DNA from: CAVSMC01 sp963798655
GTDB taxonomy: Bacteria > Pseudomonadota > Gammaproteobacteria > Burkholderiales > Casimicrobiaceae
NCBI GenBank assembly: GCA_963798655.1
Contig: CAWCUH010000001.1
Location: 441,033-505,032, forward strand
DNA length: 64,000 nucleotides
Reading direction: 5' to 3'
This document shows, piece by piece, positions 43,220 through 54,523 of this stretch. Positions within the stretch are counted from its first letter, which is position 1. The number at the start of each line of letters is the position of its first letter. The notes under the pieces are model-generated. The model saw only the letters and a program-made list of their open reading frames with translations, did no database searches and had not been told where the DNA came from. The translations under genes were made by a program, and so were the position numbers.

Positions 43220-44785
43220 TCAGAATACGCATCCCGAAGGCGGTGGGCCCGCGCGCTGCAGCGCAATCGTTCCCAAATGCCCTGCGCTCGTGCCGCCGGT
43301 GAAGGCGTACGCGAGGCTTGCGGTCGTGCACGACGCGAACGTGAGCGTTGCCGTACCGACCGCGGTAGTGGCCTGCGTCGGCGGCGTCGGCGTGTCGAAC
43401 GCCCCGCCGACTGTCTGATACAGCGCGACATTCATCGTGTGCGCGCTGGGAAAATGCATGCCTTGACCGGTGTACCAACGCTGGCCCGCGGCGCCCGTTG
43501 CGGCCGAGTTCGGCGCATAGGTGTACCAGGCGAAAAAAACCGAGTCGCTCGCTCCATTCACTTCGACGACCAATCCCTGCCCGGACGTCGACGGGTTGTA
43601 CCAGTTGCCCGAGAACCCGAAATCGTCGACCGCAAAACGCGTTGATGTCATCGAGCATTCGCTGTTAGGCGTCGCCCGAGACAGCGGAATGATCCCCGTC
43701 CGGCCGTCAGCGAGCCAGTACGACAGTTGTCCCGTGTCGCACGTCGCAAAGCTCAGCGTGCCCGTGCCGACCGTTTGCGCGGGCGTCACCGGCGGCGCAT
43801 CGAAGTCGCCGCCGACATTCTGATAGATCGTGACAGCCGAGCTCGTTGCGTCCTGTGCCATCGAGCCGCTCACCGAATACCATCGCTGACCGTCTGCGCC
43901 GCCGGCGGGCGCACCGCTGAACGTAAACCAACCGCCGGCGATGAAGCCGGTCCCCGAGCGGATCAAGTCGGGGAACACTTCCAGCGCGAATCCCTGACCG
44001 CTCGTCGCAGGCTCGTACCAGACGCCGGTGAGCCCATGTTGGTTGGGACTCGGCCCCGGCGGCCCGAATGAAGTGTTGTACCGTTCGATGAAGCCGGTTG
44101 TCGTCGCGACGAAGGCGCCGTCGATTCCGTTGAACAGGTGGTATCCGCAGCCGCTGTTGCTGCCCCCGGTGAGAACCACGCGCTCCCTCGCAGGTGCGGC
44201 GGTCAGGCCGCTGTACAGCGCGCCGGCAGTGCCCGAAGGATCGATATCGCCCGCGTCGGTTACGACCTGCGTCGGTCTCCTGATCAACCCGGCTTGCGCC
44301 GAACCCACGTCTTCGGGGGAGAAGAAGATCGCACCGACCGGACTGTTGCTCGGCAGGTTCACGGCCAGATCCCAGATCGCCGTCGTCGACGAGCTGCCGC
44401 CGATCAGCCACGTCGGAACATTGTCTCGCGCCTGCACGTACTGGATCACCGCCTGAACGTCGATGAAGTTGCGCACCGACCCGGCCGTCGTCGCGTCGAC
44501 GAGCGCCAGCGCGAGACGGTGGTCGCCGAACGCCTGACGATTGCGCGCGACCGGATTGCAGATGGCCGCCTGTGTGACCATCGATCCGTCATCGCGGATG
44601 CCGAGCTCACCGTCACTGCCCGGCAGGACGATCACGTTCGCGATCGGCGAATCCGGATGGACATAGAGAAATCGCTGTGTCGCATTTCGGCTGGGGATGT
44701 CGACCACCGTCGTCGTGACAGCGGCTGCCGTCAAAGCACACTGCAGCGCAAGGCAGCCCGGCACGAGCGCGCGGCAAATGGGCAT
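43220..44785 (-). CDS. Secreted alpha/beta-hydrolase-like protein with two Trp/Gly-rich repeats
   Basis: 521 residues with a signal peptide (LVPGCLALQCALTAAA). Residues about 25-255 look like a serine-hydrolase fold: NVIVLPGSDGELGI, then WLIGGSSSTTAIWDLA (nucleophile-elbow-like GxSxx), DAGDIDPSG, and NSGCGYHLFNG with a candidate His. Two repeats follow, GLTGVWYEPATSGQGFALEVFP and GFSGNWYNPSTSGQGLVVEV, each ending in a conserved Cys-bearing strand (SFATCDTG; TFASCTTA). Both resemble the domain in the gene at 40069. It could be an exported esterase with surface-binding repeats. ATG 44785 is preferred to the upstream open frame. Confidence 0.75.
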   Translation of the reverse strand: MPICRALVPGCLALQCALTAAAVTTTVVDIPSRNATQRFLYVHPDSPIANVIVLPGSDGELGIRDDGSMVTQAAICNPVARNRQAFGDHRLALALVDATTAGSVRNFIDVQAVIQYVQARDNVPTWLIGGSSSTTAIWDLAVNLPSNSPVGAIFFSPEDVGSAQAGLIRRPTQVVTDAGDIDPSGTAGALYSGLTAAPARERVVLTGGSNSGCGYHLFNGIDGAFVATTTGFIERYNTSFGPPGPSPNQHGLTGVWYEPATSGQGFALEVFPDLIRSGTGFIAGGWFTFSGAPAGGADGQRWYSVSGSMAQDATSSAVTIYQNVGGDFDAPPVTPAQTVGTGTLSFATCDTGQLSYWLADGRTGIIPLSRATPNSECSMTSTRFAVDDFGFSGNWYNPSTSGQGLVVEVNGASDSVFFAWYTYAPNSAATGAAGQRWYTGQGMHFPSAHTMNVALYQTVGGAFDTPTPPTQATTAVGTATLTFASCTTASLAYAFTGGTSAGHLGTIALQRAGPPPSGCVF

Positions 44786-45008
44786 GTTGATCCTTGGTTC
44801 AGTATCCGAATGGGCGAACGCGTTTGGGAGACCGTTGCGCATTCTATGCCCTCCTCGTCAAAACACCGTGCTTCGCGGTGCCGCACGCCGCGCGCTCTGA
44901 AGGCGCGGCACTCGTCGCGAGCCGGCAGCGCGCCCGCCGCGCGCTTTTGCGATAAGCTTGCCGCCGGGATCGGCATCACCACTACACGCTGATATCAGGA
45001 GGAGACAC

Positions 45009-46040
45009 ATGCGCATGTTCATCTGGCTTCGCGGTGCGTTTGCGGCGCTCGCGCTCGCAGCACCGCTTACCGCTGCCGCACAGGGCGAGCTCGTCGTCTA
45101 TTGCACGGTGCAGGAGGAATGGTGCCGGCCGATGGTCGCCGAGTTCGAGAAGGCGACCGGCATCAAGGTGCTGATGACGCGCAAGAGCTCGGGCGAGTTC
45201 TATGCGCAGATCAAGGCCGAAGCCGCGAACCCGCGCGGCGACATCTGGTGGGGCGGCACCGGCGATCCGCACCTGCAGGCGGCCGAGGAAGGCCTGACCG
45301 AGCCGTACAAGTCGCCGCGCATGTCCGAGCTGCAGGACTGGGCGGTTCGCCAGTGGGAGCAGTCGAAGGGCAGAACGGTCGGCGTCTATGCCGGCGCGCT
45401 CGGCTACAGCTACAACGTCGAGCAGGCGAAGAAGAAGGGCATTCCCGAGCTCAAGTGCTGGTCGGACCTCTTGAGTCCAAAGCTCAAGGACGAGATCCAG
45501 GTCGCCAATCCGAACTCGTCGGGCACTTCGTACACGATGCTCGCGACGCTGGTGCAGCTGATGGGCGAGGACAAGGCGTTCGATTACCTGAAGGCGCTGC
45601 ACAAGAACGTCAACCAGTACACGAAGTCCGGCGCCGCGCCGGCGCGCGCGGCGGCGACCGGCGAGAGCCTCGTCGGCATCACGTTCCAGCACGACGCCGT
45701 CGTGCAGGCCGTGCAGGGCGCGAACGTCAAGATCGTCTCGCCGTGCGAAGGCACCGGCTACGAGATCGGCAGCATGAGCATCATCAAGGGCGCGAAGAAC
45801 ATCGACAACGCGAAGAAGTGGTACGACTGGGCGCTCACCGCCGAGGCGCAGAGCATCGGCGCGCAGGCGAAGGTGTCGTACCAGGTTCCATCGAACAGGA
45901 ATGCGAGCGCACCGCCGCAGGCGCCGAAGTTCAGCGAGATCAAGCTGATCAACTACGACTTCGCGAAGTACGGATCGTCGGCCGAGCGCACGCGGCTGCT
46001 CACGAAGTGGGACAAGGAAGTCGCGGCCCTTCCCAAGTAG
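45009..46040 (+). CDS. Iron(III)-type ABC transporter periplasmic binding protein
   Basis: A 343-residue binding protein of the AfuA/FbpA group. A signal peptide ends near TAAAQ (about residue 25), followed by GELVVYCTVQEEWCRPMVAEFEKATGIKVLM, the typical start. DIWWGGTGDPHLQAAEEGLTEPY and the hinge GALGYSYNVEQAKKKGIPE follow. ATG 45009 has an AGGAGGAG Shine-Dalgarno six bases away. The system may carry iron or, as in some relatives, phosphonate or thiamine-like ligands; no Tyr pair for ferric binding is certain. Confidence 0.85.
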   Translation: MRMFIWLRGAFAALALAAPLTAAAQGELVVYCTVQEEWCRPMVAEFEKATGIKVLMTRKSSGEFYAQIKAEAANPRGDIWWGGTGDPHLQAAEEGLTEPYKSPRMSELQDWAVRQWEQSKGRTVGVYAGALGYSYNVEQAKKKGIPELKCWSDLLSPKLKDEIQVANPNSSGTSYTMLATLVQLMGEDKAFDYLKALHKNVNQYTKSGAAPARAAATGESLVGITFQHDAVVQAVQGANVKIVSPCEGTGYEIGSMSIIKGAKNIDNAKKWYDWALTAEAQSIGAQAKVSYQVPSNRNASAPPQAPKFSEIKLINYDFAKYGSSAERTRLLTKWDKEVAALPK

Positions 46041-46060
46041 TGCGAGCGGAATGATTCGCT

Positions 46061-46136
46061 CGTCATTCCCGCGAACGCGGGAATCCGGCGTCGTTCGACG
46101 AAGGACGCTGGGTCCCCGCGTTCGCGGGGACGACGA
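46061..46136. repeat. Paired inverted REP-like element between binding-protein and permease genes
   Basis: CGTCATTCCCGCGAACGCGG with the trailing GAATCCGGCGTC at the left and its inverted partner GACGCTGGGTCCCCGCG with TTCGCGGGGACGACG at the right, separated by GTTCGACGAAG. It has the same family and design as 10165-10252, and is likewise placed inside an ABC transporter operon between a binding or membrane component and the next gene. Confidence 0.8.
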
Positions 46137-46142
46137 CCGCTG

Positions 46143-48269
46143 ATGGCGTCCCCAGCCCCTGCGATAGCGCCGTCGGTCGTCGTTGCGCCGGCGCGCGATC
46201 GCGCGAGCGTCGCCGTCGCCGCGGTCGCGCTCATCGCGCTCACGGTGCTGCCGTGGTCGATGGAAGGCGGCGCGTCGGCGCTCGCGCGCGCGCTCTCCGG
46301 CGCGGCCAGCTTCTGGCCGCTCGTCGCCGGCAGCGTCGCGGTGCTGGTCTTTGCATGGACCGGCCACGATCGCTGGACGGCGGGCGCGTGTGCCGCAACG
46401 GTCGTCTGGACATTCGCCGACGGCATCGCAGCGGGCACGAGCGCCGCGCCGTTCGGCCTCGGCGCCGCGATCGCGCTGTCCGCGCTCGTCGTCTGCCTTG
46501 CCCGTGCGCTCGCACATCGCGGCCTGTTCGGCGGCGACTGCGCGGTGGCGACGATCGTCGTATTCATCGCCGCGCTGCTGCTGATTTTCATCTTCTACCC
46601 GGTCGGACGCTCGCTCGGCGCGGCGCTGCTCGATCCGCAGGGCCGCTTCGCGCCGCAGCTGGTTGCGAGCCGGCTGTTGACCGACGACATCTGGGGGCTC
46701 GGCTGCCTCGGCGGCGGCACGCGCTGCGGCGTCGCGATCAACTCGGTGCTCCTCGCGACGACCGTTGGCGTGCTTTCCACGCTGCTCGGCCTCGTGCTCG
46801 CGCTGGTCGTGCAGCGCGGCGGCCGCAGCTATTCGGGGGTGCTGAAGCTGTTCTCCATCCTGCCGATCATCACGCCGCCGTTCGTCATCGCGCTCGCGCT
46901 CGTCGTGCTGTTCGGACGCACCGGGCTCATCACGGGCTGGCTCGACACGGCGTTCGGCATTCCGCGCTCGCGGTGGCTGTACGGACTTCCGGGCGTAACG
47001 CTCGCGCAACTGCTGACGTTCTCGCCGATCGCTTTCATGCTGCTGTACGGCGCGCTCGGCGCGGTCAGTCCGTCGCTCGAGGAAGCCGCGCAGACGCTCA
47101 ACGCGTCGCGCGGCCGCGTCTTCAAGACGGTCACGCTGCCGCTGCTGCGTCCCGCGCTCGCGAACGCGTTCCTGCTTGCATTCGTCGAGAGCCTCGCGGA
47201 TTTCGCCAACCCGATCGTTCTGTCGGGCAACTTCGAGGTGCTGTCGACGAAGATCTTCTTCGCGATCGCCGGCGCTCAGCACGACCCCGGCCGCGCAGCG
47301 GTCCTCGCCGCGGTGCTGCTCGGCTTGACGCTGGTCGCGTTCTGGCTGCAGCAGCGCTGGGTCGGACGCCTGTCGTACGTGACGGTCACCGGCAAGGGCG
47401 ACGGCGGCGCGCACGCGCGACTGCCGGGCGCGCTCTGGCGCTCGTGCTTCTCGATCGCCGCGGCGTGGGTGGCGTTCACGCTCATCTGCTATGCGGTGAT
47501 CATGATCGGCGGTTTCGTGCGCGACATCGGGCGCGGCGACATGACGCTGTCGCTCAAGCATCTCGCCGACGGGTTCTCCGTCGAGTGGGGCGCGCGCGGG
47601 CTCTTCTTCGGCGGATCCGCCTGGGACAGCCTGTTCACCACGCTCGAAGTCGCGGCCGTCTCGGCGCCGCTGACCGCGATCGTCGGATTGCTGTCGGCGT
47701 ACGTGATCACGCGACATCGCTTCGCCGGCCGTCGCGCGTTCGAGTTCCTCACGCTCGTGAGCTTCGCGATCCCCGGCACGGTGATCGGCGTCTCGTACAT
47801 CGTCGCGTTCAACGTGCCGCCGCTCGAGCTGACCGGCGGCATGACGATCCTGGTGCTCTGCTTCGTGTTCCGCAACATGCCGGTCGGCGTGCGCGCCGGC
47901 GTCGCGGCGCTCGCGCAGATCGACAAGACGCTCGACGAAGCGTCGTCGACGCTGCATGCGACGACGCTGCGCACGCTCACGCGCGTCGTGCTGCCGCTGC
48001 TGCGCCCGGCGATCCTCGCGACGCTCGTGTTCAGCTTCACGCACGCGATGACCGCGGTGTCGGCGGTGATCTTCCTCGCGACCGCGAAATACAACCTCGC
48101 GACGGTCTACATCATCAACCGGGTCGAGGCCGGCGAGTATCCGCTCGCGATCGCGTATTCGTCGGTGCTGATCTTGCTGATGCTCGCCGTGCTGATCGGC
48201 ATGCAGCGGCTCGTCGGCGAGGCGAAGCTCGGCCGGCGCACGGCGGCTGTCGTCGCCGCCACTCATTGA
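46143..48269 (+). CDS. Iron(III)-type ABC transporter permease, fused two-domain
   Basis: 708 residues with two MetI-type transport domains in one chain, as in FbpB/AfuB. The EAA loops are EEAAQTLNASRGRVFKTVTLPLLRP (about 315-340) and DEASSTLHATTLRTLTRVVLPLLRP (about 600-625). The first ~160 residues hold several extra hydrophobic segments beyond the usual FbpB layout, which accounts for the length. It sits in the inner membrane and works with the ATPase seven bases downstream. Confidence 0.88.
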   Translation: MASPAPAIAPSVVVAPARDRASVAVAAVALIALTVLPWSMEGGASALARALSGAASFWPLVAGSVAVLVFAWTGHDRWTAGACAATVVWTFADGIAAGTSAAPFGLGAAIALSALVVCLARALAHRGLFGGDCAVATIVVFIAALLLIFIFYPVGRSLGAALLDPQGRFAPQLVASRLLTDDIWGLGCLGGGTRCGVAINSVLLATTVGVLSTLLGLVLALVVQRGGRSYSGVLKLFSILPIITPPFVIALALVVLFGRTGLITGWLDTAFGIPRSRWLYGLPGVTLAQLLTFSPIAFMLLYGALGAVSPSLEEAAQTLNASRGRVFKTVTLPLLRPALANAFLLAFVESLADFANPIVLSGNFEVLSTKIFFAIAGAQHDPGRAAVLAAVLLGLTLVAFWLQQRWVGRLSYVTVTGKGDGGAHARLPGALWRSCFSIAAAWVAFTLICYAVIMIGGFVRDIGRGDMTLSLKHLADGFSVEWGARGLFFGGSAWDSLFTTLEVAAVSAPLTAIVGLLSAYVITRHRFAGRRAFEFLTLVSFAIPGTVIGVSYIVAFNVPPLELTGGMTILVLCFVFRNMPVGVRAGVAALAQIDKTLDEASSTLHATTLRTLTRVVLPLLRPAILATLVFSFTHAMTAVSAVIFLATAKYNLATVYIINRVEAGEYPLAIAYSSVLILLMLAVLIGMQRLVGEAKLGRRTAAVVAATH

Positions 48270-48276
48270 GGACGTC

Positions 48277-49332
48277 ATGACGAAGAAGACAGGCGGCGTC
48301 GTGTTCGAACGCGTCACCAAGCGCTACGGCGCCGTCACCGCCGTGGACGACGTGTCGTTTCGCGTCGAGCCGGCCGAGCTCGTGACGCTGCTCGGCCCGT
48401 CGGGCTGCGGCAAGACGACGATCCTGCGCATGGTCGCGGGCCTCGAGCCGGTGACCAGCGGACGCATCCGGATCGGCGGCGAGGACGTGACGGTTCGCGC
48501 CGCGAACGAGCGCGACGTCAGCATGGTGTTCCAGTCGTATGCGCTGTTCCCTCACATGAGCGTGCTCGACAACGTCTGCTATGGGCCGCTGTCCATGCAT
48601 GTCGACAAGGCGAAGGCGCGCGAGATCGCGCACGCGAAGCTCCAGATGCTGGGCCTTGCCGGGCTCGAGCAGCGGCTGCCGTCGGAGCTCTCCGGCGGAC
48701 AGCAGCAGCGCGTCGCCGTCGCGCGATCGCTCGTGCTCGAGCCGGCCGTGCTGCTGTTCGACGAGCCGCTGTCGAACCTCGATGCGAAGCTGCGCCGCCG
48801 CGTGCGCCAGGAAATCCGCGAGCTGCAGCAGTCGCTCGAGCTGACCGTGATCTATGTCACGCACGACCAGGAGGAGGCGCTCGCGGTCTCCGATCACATC
48901 ATCGTGATGGAGAGCGGACGCATCGCGCAGCAGGGCACGCCGCACGAGCTGTACGAGATGCCGAATTCACGGTTTCTCGCCGACTTCATCGGCGATGCGA
49001 ATCTCGTCGATGGCGAGCTCGCGAACGGCGGCGGGCAGGTGCGCTTCGTCGCCGGCGGGGTTGCCGCGCCGGTCGGCGGCGCCAACCTCGCGCTCGGACC
49101 GGCGACGCTCGCGCTGCGCCCGCATCGGCTGCGTCTCACCGCGCAGGGCCAGGGCATTCTTCCCGGCGAATGCAAGCGCACTGCCTATCTCGGAAGCCGC
49201 ATCGAATATGTCGTGGCTACGCCGTGGGGCGAGCTGCTGGTGTTCGAAGGTGAAGGGTCGCAACCGGTGGAACGCGGATCGCCCGTCGGCGTCGCGTTCG
49301 ACCCGCAGGCTGCGATCGTGCTGGCGCGCTGA
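48277..49332 (+). CDS. Iron(III)/spermidine-type ABC transporter ATP-binding protein
   Basis: 351 residues. Walker A LLGPSGCGKTT (about 41-51), Q-loop MVFQSYALFPHMSVLDNV, signature LSGGQQQR, Walker B VLLFDEPLSNLD, H-loop VTHDQEEAL. A C-terminal TOBE-type regulatory domain (about 240-350, LRPHRLRL) is present. FbpC/AfuC and PotA share this architecture; the neighbours favour the iron type. It is the last gene of the rightward transporter operon. Confidence 0.9.
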   Translation: MTKKTGGVVFERVTKRYGAVTAVDDVSFRVEPAELVTLLGPSGCGKTTILRMVAGLEPVTSGRIRIGGEDVTVRAANERDVSMVFQSYALFPHMSVLDNVCYGPLSMHVDKAKAREIAHAKLQMLGLAGLEQRLPSELSGGQQQRVAVARSLVLEPAVLLFDEPLSNLDAKLRRRVRQEIRELQQSLELTVIYVTHDQEEALAVSDHIIVMESGRIAQQGTPHELYEMPNSRFLADFIGDANLVDGELANGGGQVRFVAGGVAAPVGGANLALGPATLALRPHRLRLTAQGQGILPGECKRTAYLGSRIEYVVATPWGELLVFEGEGSQPVERGSPVGVAFDPQAAIVLAR

Positions 49333-49353
49333 TGTCATCCCCGACAAGCTGAT

Positions 49354-50187
49354 TCAGTACACGTGCCGGCGCAGCTTCGCGCGATGCAGGATCGTCGTCG
49401 CGATCTCCTCGATCGATTTCGCCGTCGTGTCGATCATCGGCACGCCTTCGCGGTCGAGCAGGTGCTCGCATTCGCGCACTTCGTAGCGGCAGTTGTCGAG
49501 CGACGCGTACTTGCTGCCGGGCCGGCGCTCCTCGCGAATCTTCTGCAGCCGCTCGGCGTCGATCGTGAGTCCGAACAGCCGGTCGCGATGCGGCAGCACC
49601 GACGACGGCAGCTTGCGATCGACGAAGTCGTCCGGCGTCAGCGGAAAGTTCGCCGCGCGCACGCCGAACTGCAGCGCAAGATAGAGCGACGTCGGCGTCT
49701 TGCCGCATCGCGATACGCCGACCAGGACGATCTGCGCCTTCGCGAGCTCGCGCGTCGACGCGCCGTCGTCGTGCGCCTGCGTGAAGTTGATCGCATCCAT
49801 CCGCGCGAAATACTCGTGGCTGTTGGCGATGCCGTGCGAGCGCCCGGCGGTATGCGAGCTCTTCGCGTTCAGCTCCGCTTCCAGCGGTGCGATGAACACC
49901 TGGAAGAGGTCGAGCGTGAGAGCGTGCGCGCGAATGCGCACCTCGGCGCTCGCCGCTTCGTCGACAATGGAGCTGAACACGATCGGCATCTGCTCTTCGC
50001 GCTCCGCCGTCGTGTTGATCTGCGCGATTGCCGCGTCGACCTTGTCCGGCGAATCCACGAACGGAATCGTCTGTCGCGCGAACTGGAAGTCCTCGAACTG
50101 CGACAGCAGGCTGTTGCCGAGCATCTCCGCGGTGATGCCGGTCCGATCCGAGACGAAGAACACCGTGCGGTGCGTGATCGTCGTCAT
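49354..50187 (-). CDS. ppsR: PEP synthase regulatory kinase/pyrophosphorylase PpsR
   Basis: A 277-residue DUF299 protein. The P-loop is GVSRCGKT at 157-164; the N-terminus TVFFVSDRTGITAEMLGNSLLSQF and the later NFPLTPDDF and RRPGSKYASLDNCRYEVRECEHLL are family-typical. It inactivates PEP synthase by ADP-dependent threonine phosphorylation and reactivates it by phosphorolysis. ATG 50187 is the family start. ppsA lies 1.8 kb away on the other strand, so the regulator and target are near but not in one operon. Confidence 0.92.
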   Translation of the reverse strand: MTTITHRTVFFVSDRTGITAEMLGNSLLSQFEDFQFARQTIPFVDSPDKVDAAIAQINTTAEREEQMPIVFSSIVDEAASAEVRIRAHALTLDLFQVFIAPLEAELNAKSSHTAGRSHGIANSHEYFARMDAINFTQAHDDGASTRELAKAQIVLVGVSRCGKTPTSLYLALQFGVRAANFPLTPDDFVDRKLPSSVLPHRDRLFGLTIDAERLQKIREERRPGSKYASLDNCRYEVRECEHLLDREGVPMIDTTAKSIEEIATTILHRAKLRRHVY

Positions 50188-50191
50188 CGCG

Positions 50192-51019
50192 CTACCAGGA
50201 CGACCAGATCGGTCGCACGCCGGCCGCAAGCTCCGGCAGGTCGCCGAGGTCGACATGGCTCTCGCCGGGGCCGTGATAGTCCGATCCACTCGACGCCGCG
50301 AGCCCGAACACGCGCGCGAGCGTCGCGAATTGTGCGAACTGCGCATGGGTGTGCGACGACGACAGCACCTCGATGCCTTCGCCGCCGGCGTCGCGAAACT
50401 CGCCGAGAAGCCGCCGCAGCGACGCCGGCGTGAGCTTGTAGCGACCGGGATGCGCGATCACCGCCTGGCCGCCGGCGGCGCGAATCCAGCCGAGCGCCTG
50501 CGCGAGCGTTGCCCACTGATGCTTGACGTAGCCCGGCTTGCCGCGGGTGAGATAGCGCCTGAACACGTCCTTCACGTCGCCGACGTAGCCCGCATCGACC
50601 AGATGGCGCGCGAAGTGGGTGCGCGAGACGAGCCGCTCGCTGGTCACATAGCGAAGCGCGCCTTCGTAGGCGTCCGGGATGCCGGCGGCGGCAAGCGCTT
50701 CGCCGATGCGCTTCGCTCGCGTCGAGCGTCCTTCGCGAATCGCGGCGAGACCGCGGTCGAGCGCCTCGCAGCGGCGGTCGATGCCGAGCGCGACGACGTG
50801 CAGCGTCTGGTCGTCCCATGACACCGACAGCTCCGCGCCGGGCACGAGCGTGATGCCGGCTTCGCGCGCGGCGTCGGCGGCCTCGTCGAGCCCGGACGTC
50901 TCGTCGTGATCGGTCAGCGCGAGCACGTCGACGCCGCGCGCCGCCGCGCGCCGGACGACGACAGCCGGCTCGAGCAGGCCGTCCGAGCGCGTCGAATGGC
51001 AATGGAGGTCGTAACGCAC
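50192..51019 (-). CDS. rnm: PHP-domain phosphatase, probable 3',5'-nucleoside bisphosphate phosphatase / RNase AM
   Basis: 275 residues. RYDLHCHSTRSDGLLEP (HxH), LTDHDETSGL, the PGAELSV Glu, AVIAHPGRYKL and the closing SGSDYHGPG give the complete metal site of the YciV/TrpH group. This family dephosphorylates pAp-type nucleotides and trims short RNA 5' ends. It starts at ATG 51019 and lies four bases before ppsR, a common pairing in this bacterial group. Confidence 0.87.
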   Translation of the reverse strand: MRYDLHCHSTRSDGLLEPAVVVRRAAARGVDVLALTDHDETSGLDEAADAAREAGITLVPGAELSVSWDDQTLHVVALGIDRRCEALDRGLAAIREGRSTRAKRIGEALAAAGIPDAYEGALRYVTSERLVSRTHFARHLVDAGYVGDVKDVFRRYLTRGKPGYVKHQWATLAQALGWIRAAGGQAVIAHPGRYKLTPASLRRLLGEFRDAGGEGIEVLSSSHTHAQFAQFATLARVFGLAASSGSDYHGPGESHVDLGDLPELAAGVRPIWSSW

Positions 51020-51351
51020 GTGGGCGCGCGGCGCGCGAAGGCCGCGGGTACGGGTTCGCGATTCATTCTAGCAAAGGGTGCGGCGCCCTTCGGCGGGCAA
51101 ACCGCGCTGCGAACTCGCCACGAGCGAAGCAGTCGAATATGTCGTTGTCCTGCGATGACCGGCCGGTGCTGCGGTGGCGAAAACGCCGCAATTCCGCGTG
51201 ACGGTACTAATTACCGATAAACGGTGCTTGCTCTGTGCGCGGATTTAGTCAAAAATATGCCATTGGTATAGCCGGGCGCCGGGCGAAGTTGCGTCCGGCA
51301 CAAACGTCCAGCGAACCCGATCGGCCACGCAAACTTCAGGCGAGCGCCCAC
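51020..51351. promoter_or_regulatory. Intergenic region with an inverted repeat before the HTH gene
   Basis: About 330 bases between the divergent rnm and HTH genes. CGGTA-CTAAT-TACCG (51202-51216) is a perfect 5-bp inverted repeat about 136 bases before the chosen HTH start and is a candidate operator. A GTG at 51235 opens the HTH frame 39 codons earlier, but that extension is low-complexity. No consensus promoter stands out. Confidence 0.35.
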
Positions 51352-51744
51352 GTGAAGCTCTTCGACCGCGTCCTCAATCCGCGCGAGATCCGTCGCCGGC
51401 TTGGACTCAATCAAGAACAATTCTGGACGCAGATCGGCGTCACGCAAAGCGGTGGCTCGCGCTACGAGAGTGGGCGCGAGATGCCGAAGCCGGTGCGCGA
51501 GCTGTTGCGCCTCGTTCACGTCGAGCAGATCGACCTGTCGCAGGTGAAGCGTGTCGACTTCGAGATCATCAGCTACCTGAAGGAATCGCACCCCGACCTG
51601 TATCGCAGCCTTCGTCGCGCCGTGCGCAGCCGCAGCCGCGGCGACACCGGCGGCGACAAGCTCGCGATCGCCGGTCCCGACGCGGAGCTCGAAGCCGATC
51701 TTCGGGGCGCCGAAGGCCATCTTCCCGGCAGCCACTCCGGCTGA
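51352..51744 (+). CDS. Helix-turn-helix (XRE-like) protein
   Basis: 130 residues from GTG 51352. The HTH covers about residues 5-60: NPREIRRRLGLNQEQFWTQIGVTQSGGSRYESGREMPKPVRELL. A short second part follows (SQVKRVDFEIISYLKESHPDLYRSLRR) and then a variable acidic/basic tail. It is a probable DNA-binding regulator, perhaps of ppsA downstream or itself. I cannot exclude the longer form from GTG 51235. The HTH is well formed, but no effector domain is seen. Confidence 0.75.
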   Translation: MKLFDRVLNPREIRRRLGLNQEQFWTQIGVTQSGGSRYESGREMPKPVRELLRLVHVEQIDLSQVKRVDFEIISYLKESHPDLYRSLRRAVRSRSRGDTGGDKLAIAGPDAELEADLRGAEGHLPGSHSG

Positions 51745-52015
51745 CGCGGTTCACTAGCGCCGTTGCGATCCTCCGCGCTCGCTTTGCGCGGCGCATCGGC
51801 GCTCGCGCCGATGCGCGCAACCGCGTAGAATTCCGCACCGCAACAAGGCATTGCAGCGTGCCGGTCGACGCTCGCGAGGCGCCGTCGACGCCGCATTCTC
51901 GCGTGCGCCGGAATTCCTCGACGCGAACGACGGTCGGAGCACACGAGCGGCGCGGGCGCAGTGCCGCCTCGCGGTCGCCGTGCGCCGGCTTCAGTGAGAC
52001 CCGGGGGACTTGCGC

Positions 52016-54397
<2,382 letters not shown>

Positions 54398-54523
54398 CAC
54401 TGCGGTCGGCGGGGAGCGCTCGACCGAAGCCGACGGCCGCTGCTGCGGCGTGCGCTTCGTCGCCCACACTCGGTACGCTACCGGCCGTTCGGCCGATCGA
54501 CGCGGCACGTCTTTTGCAACTTA

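Noticed and set aside
44982..48320. Very long minus-strand frame (about 1100 codons) across the iron transporter genes
   Set aside because: Its translation is dominated by Arg, Asp, Glu and His repeats, typical of the antisense of GC-rich genes, and the plus strand holds well-conserved transporter genes.
54398..54523. GC-rich inverted repeats after ppsA as a terminator
   Set aside because: Stems are imperfect and no T run follows.
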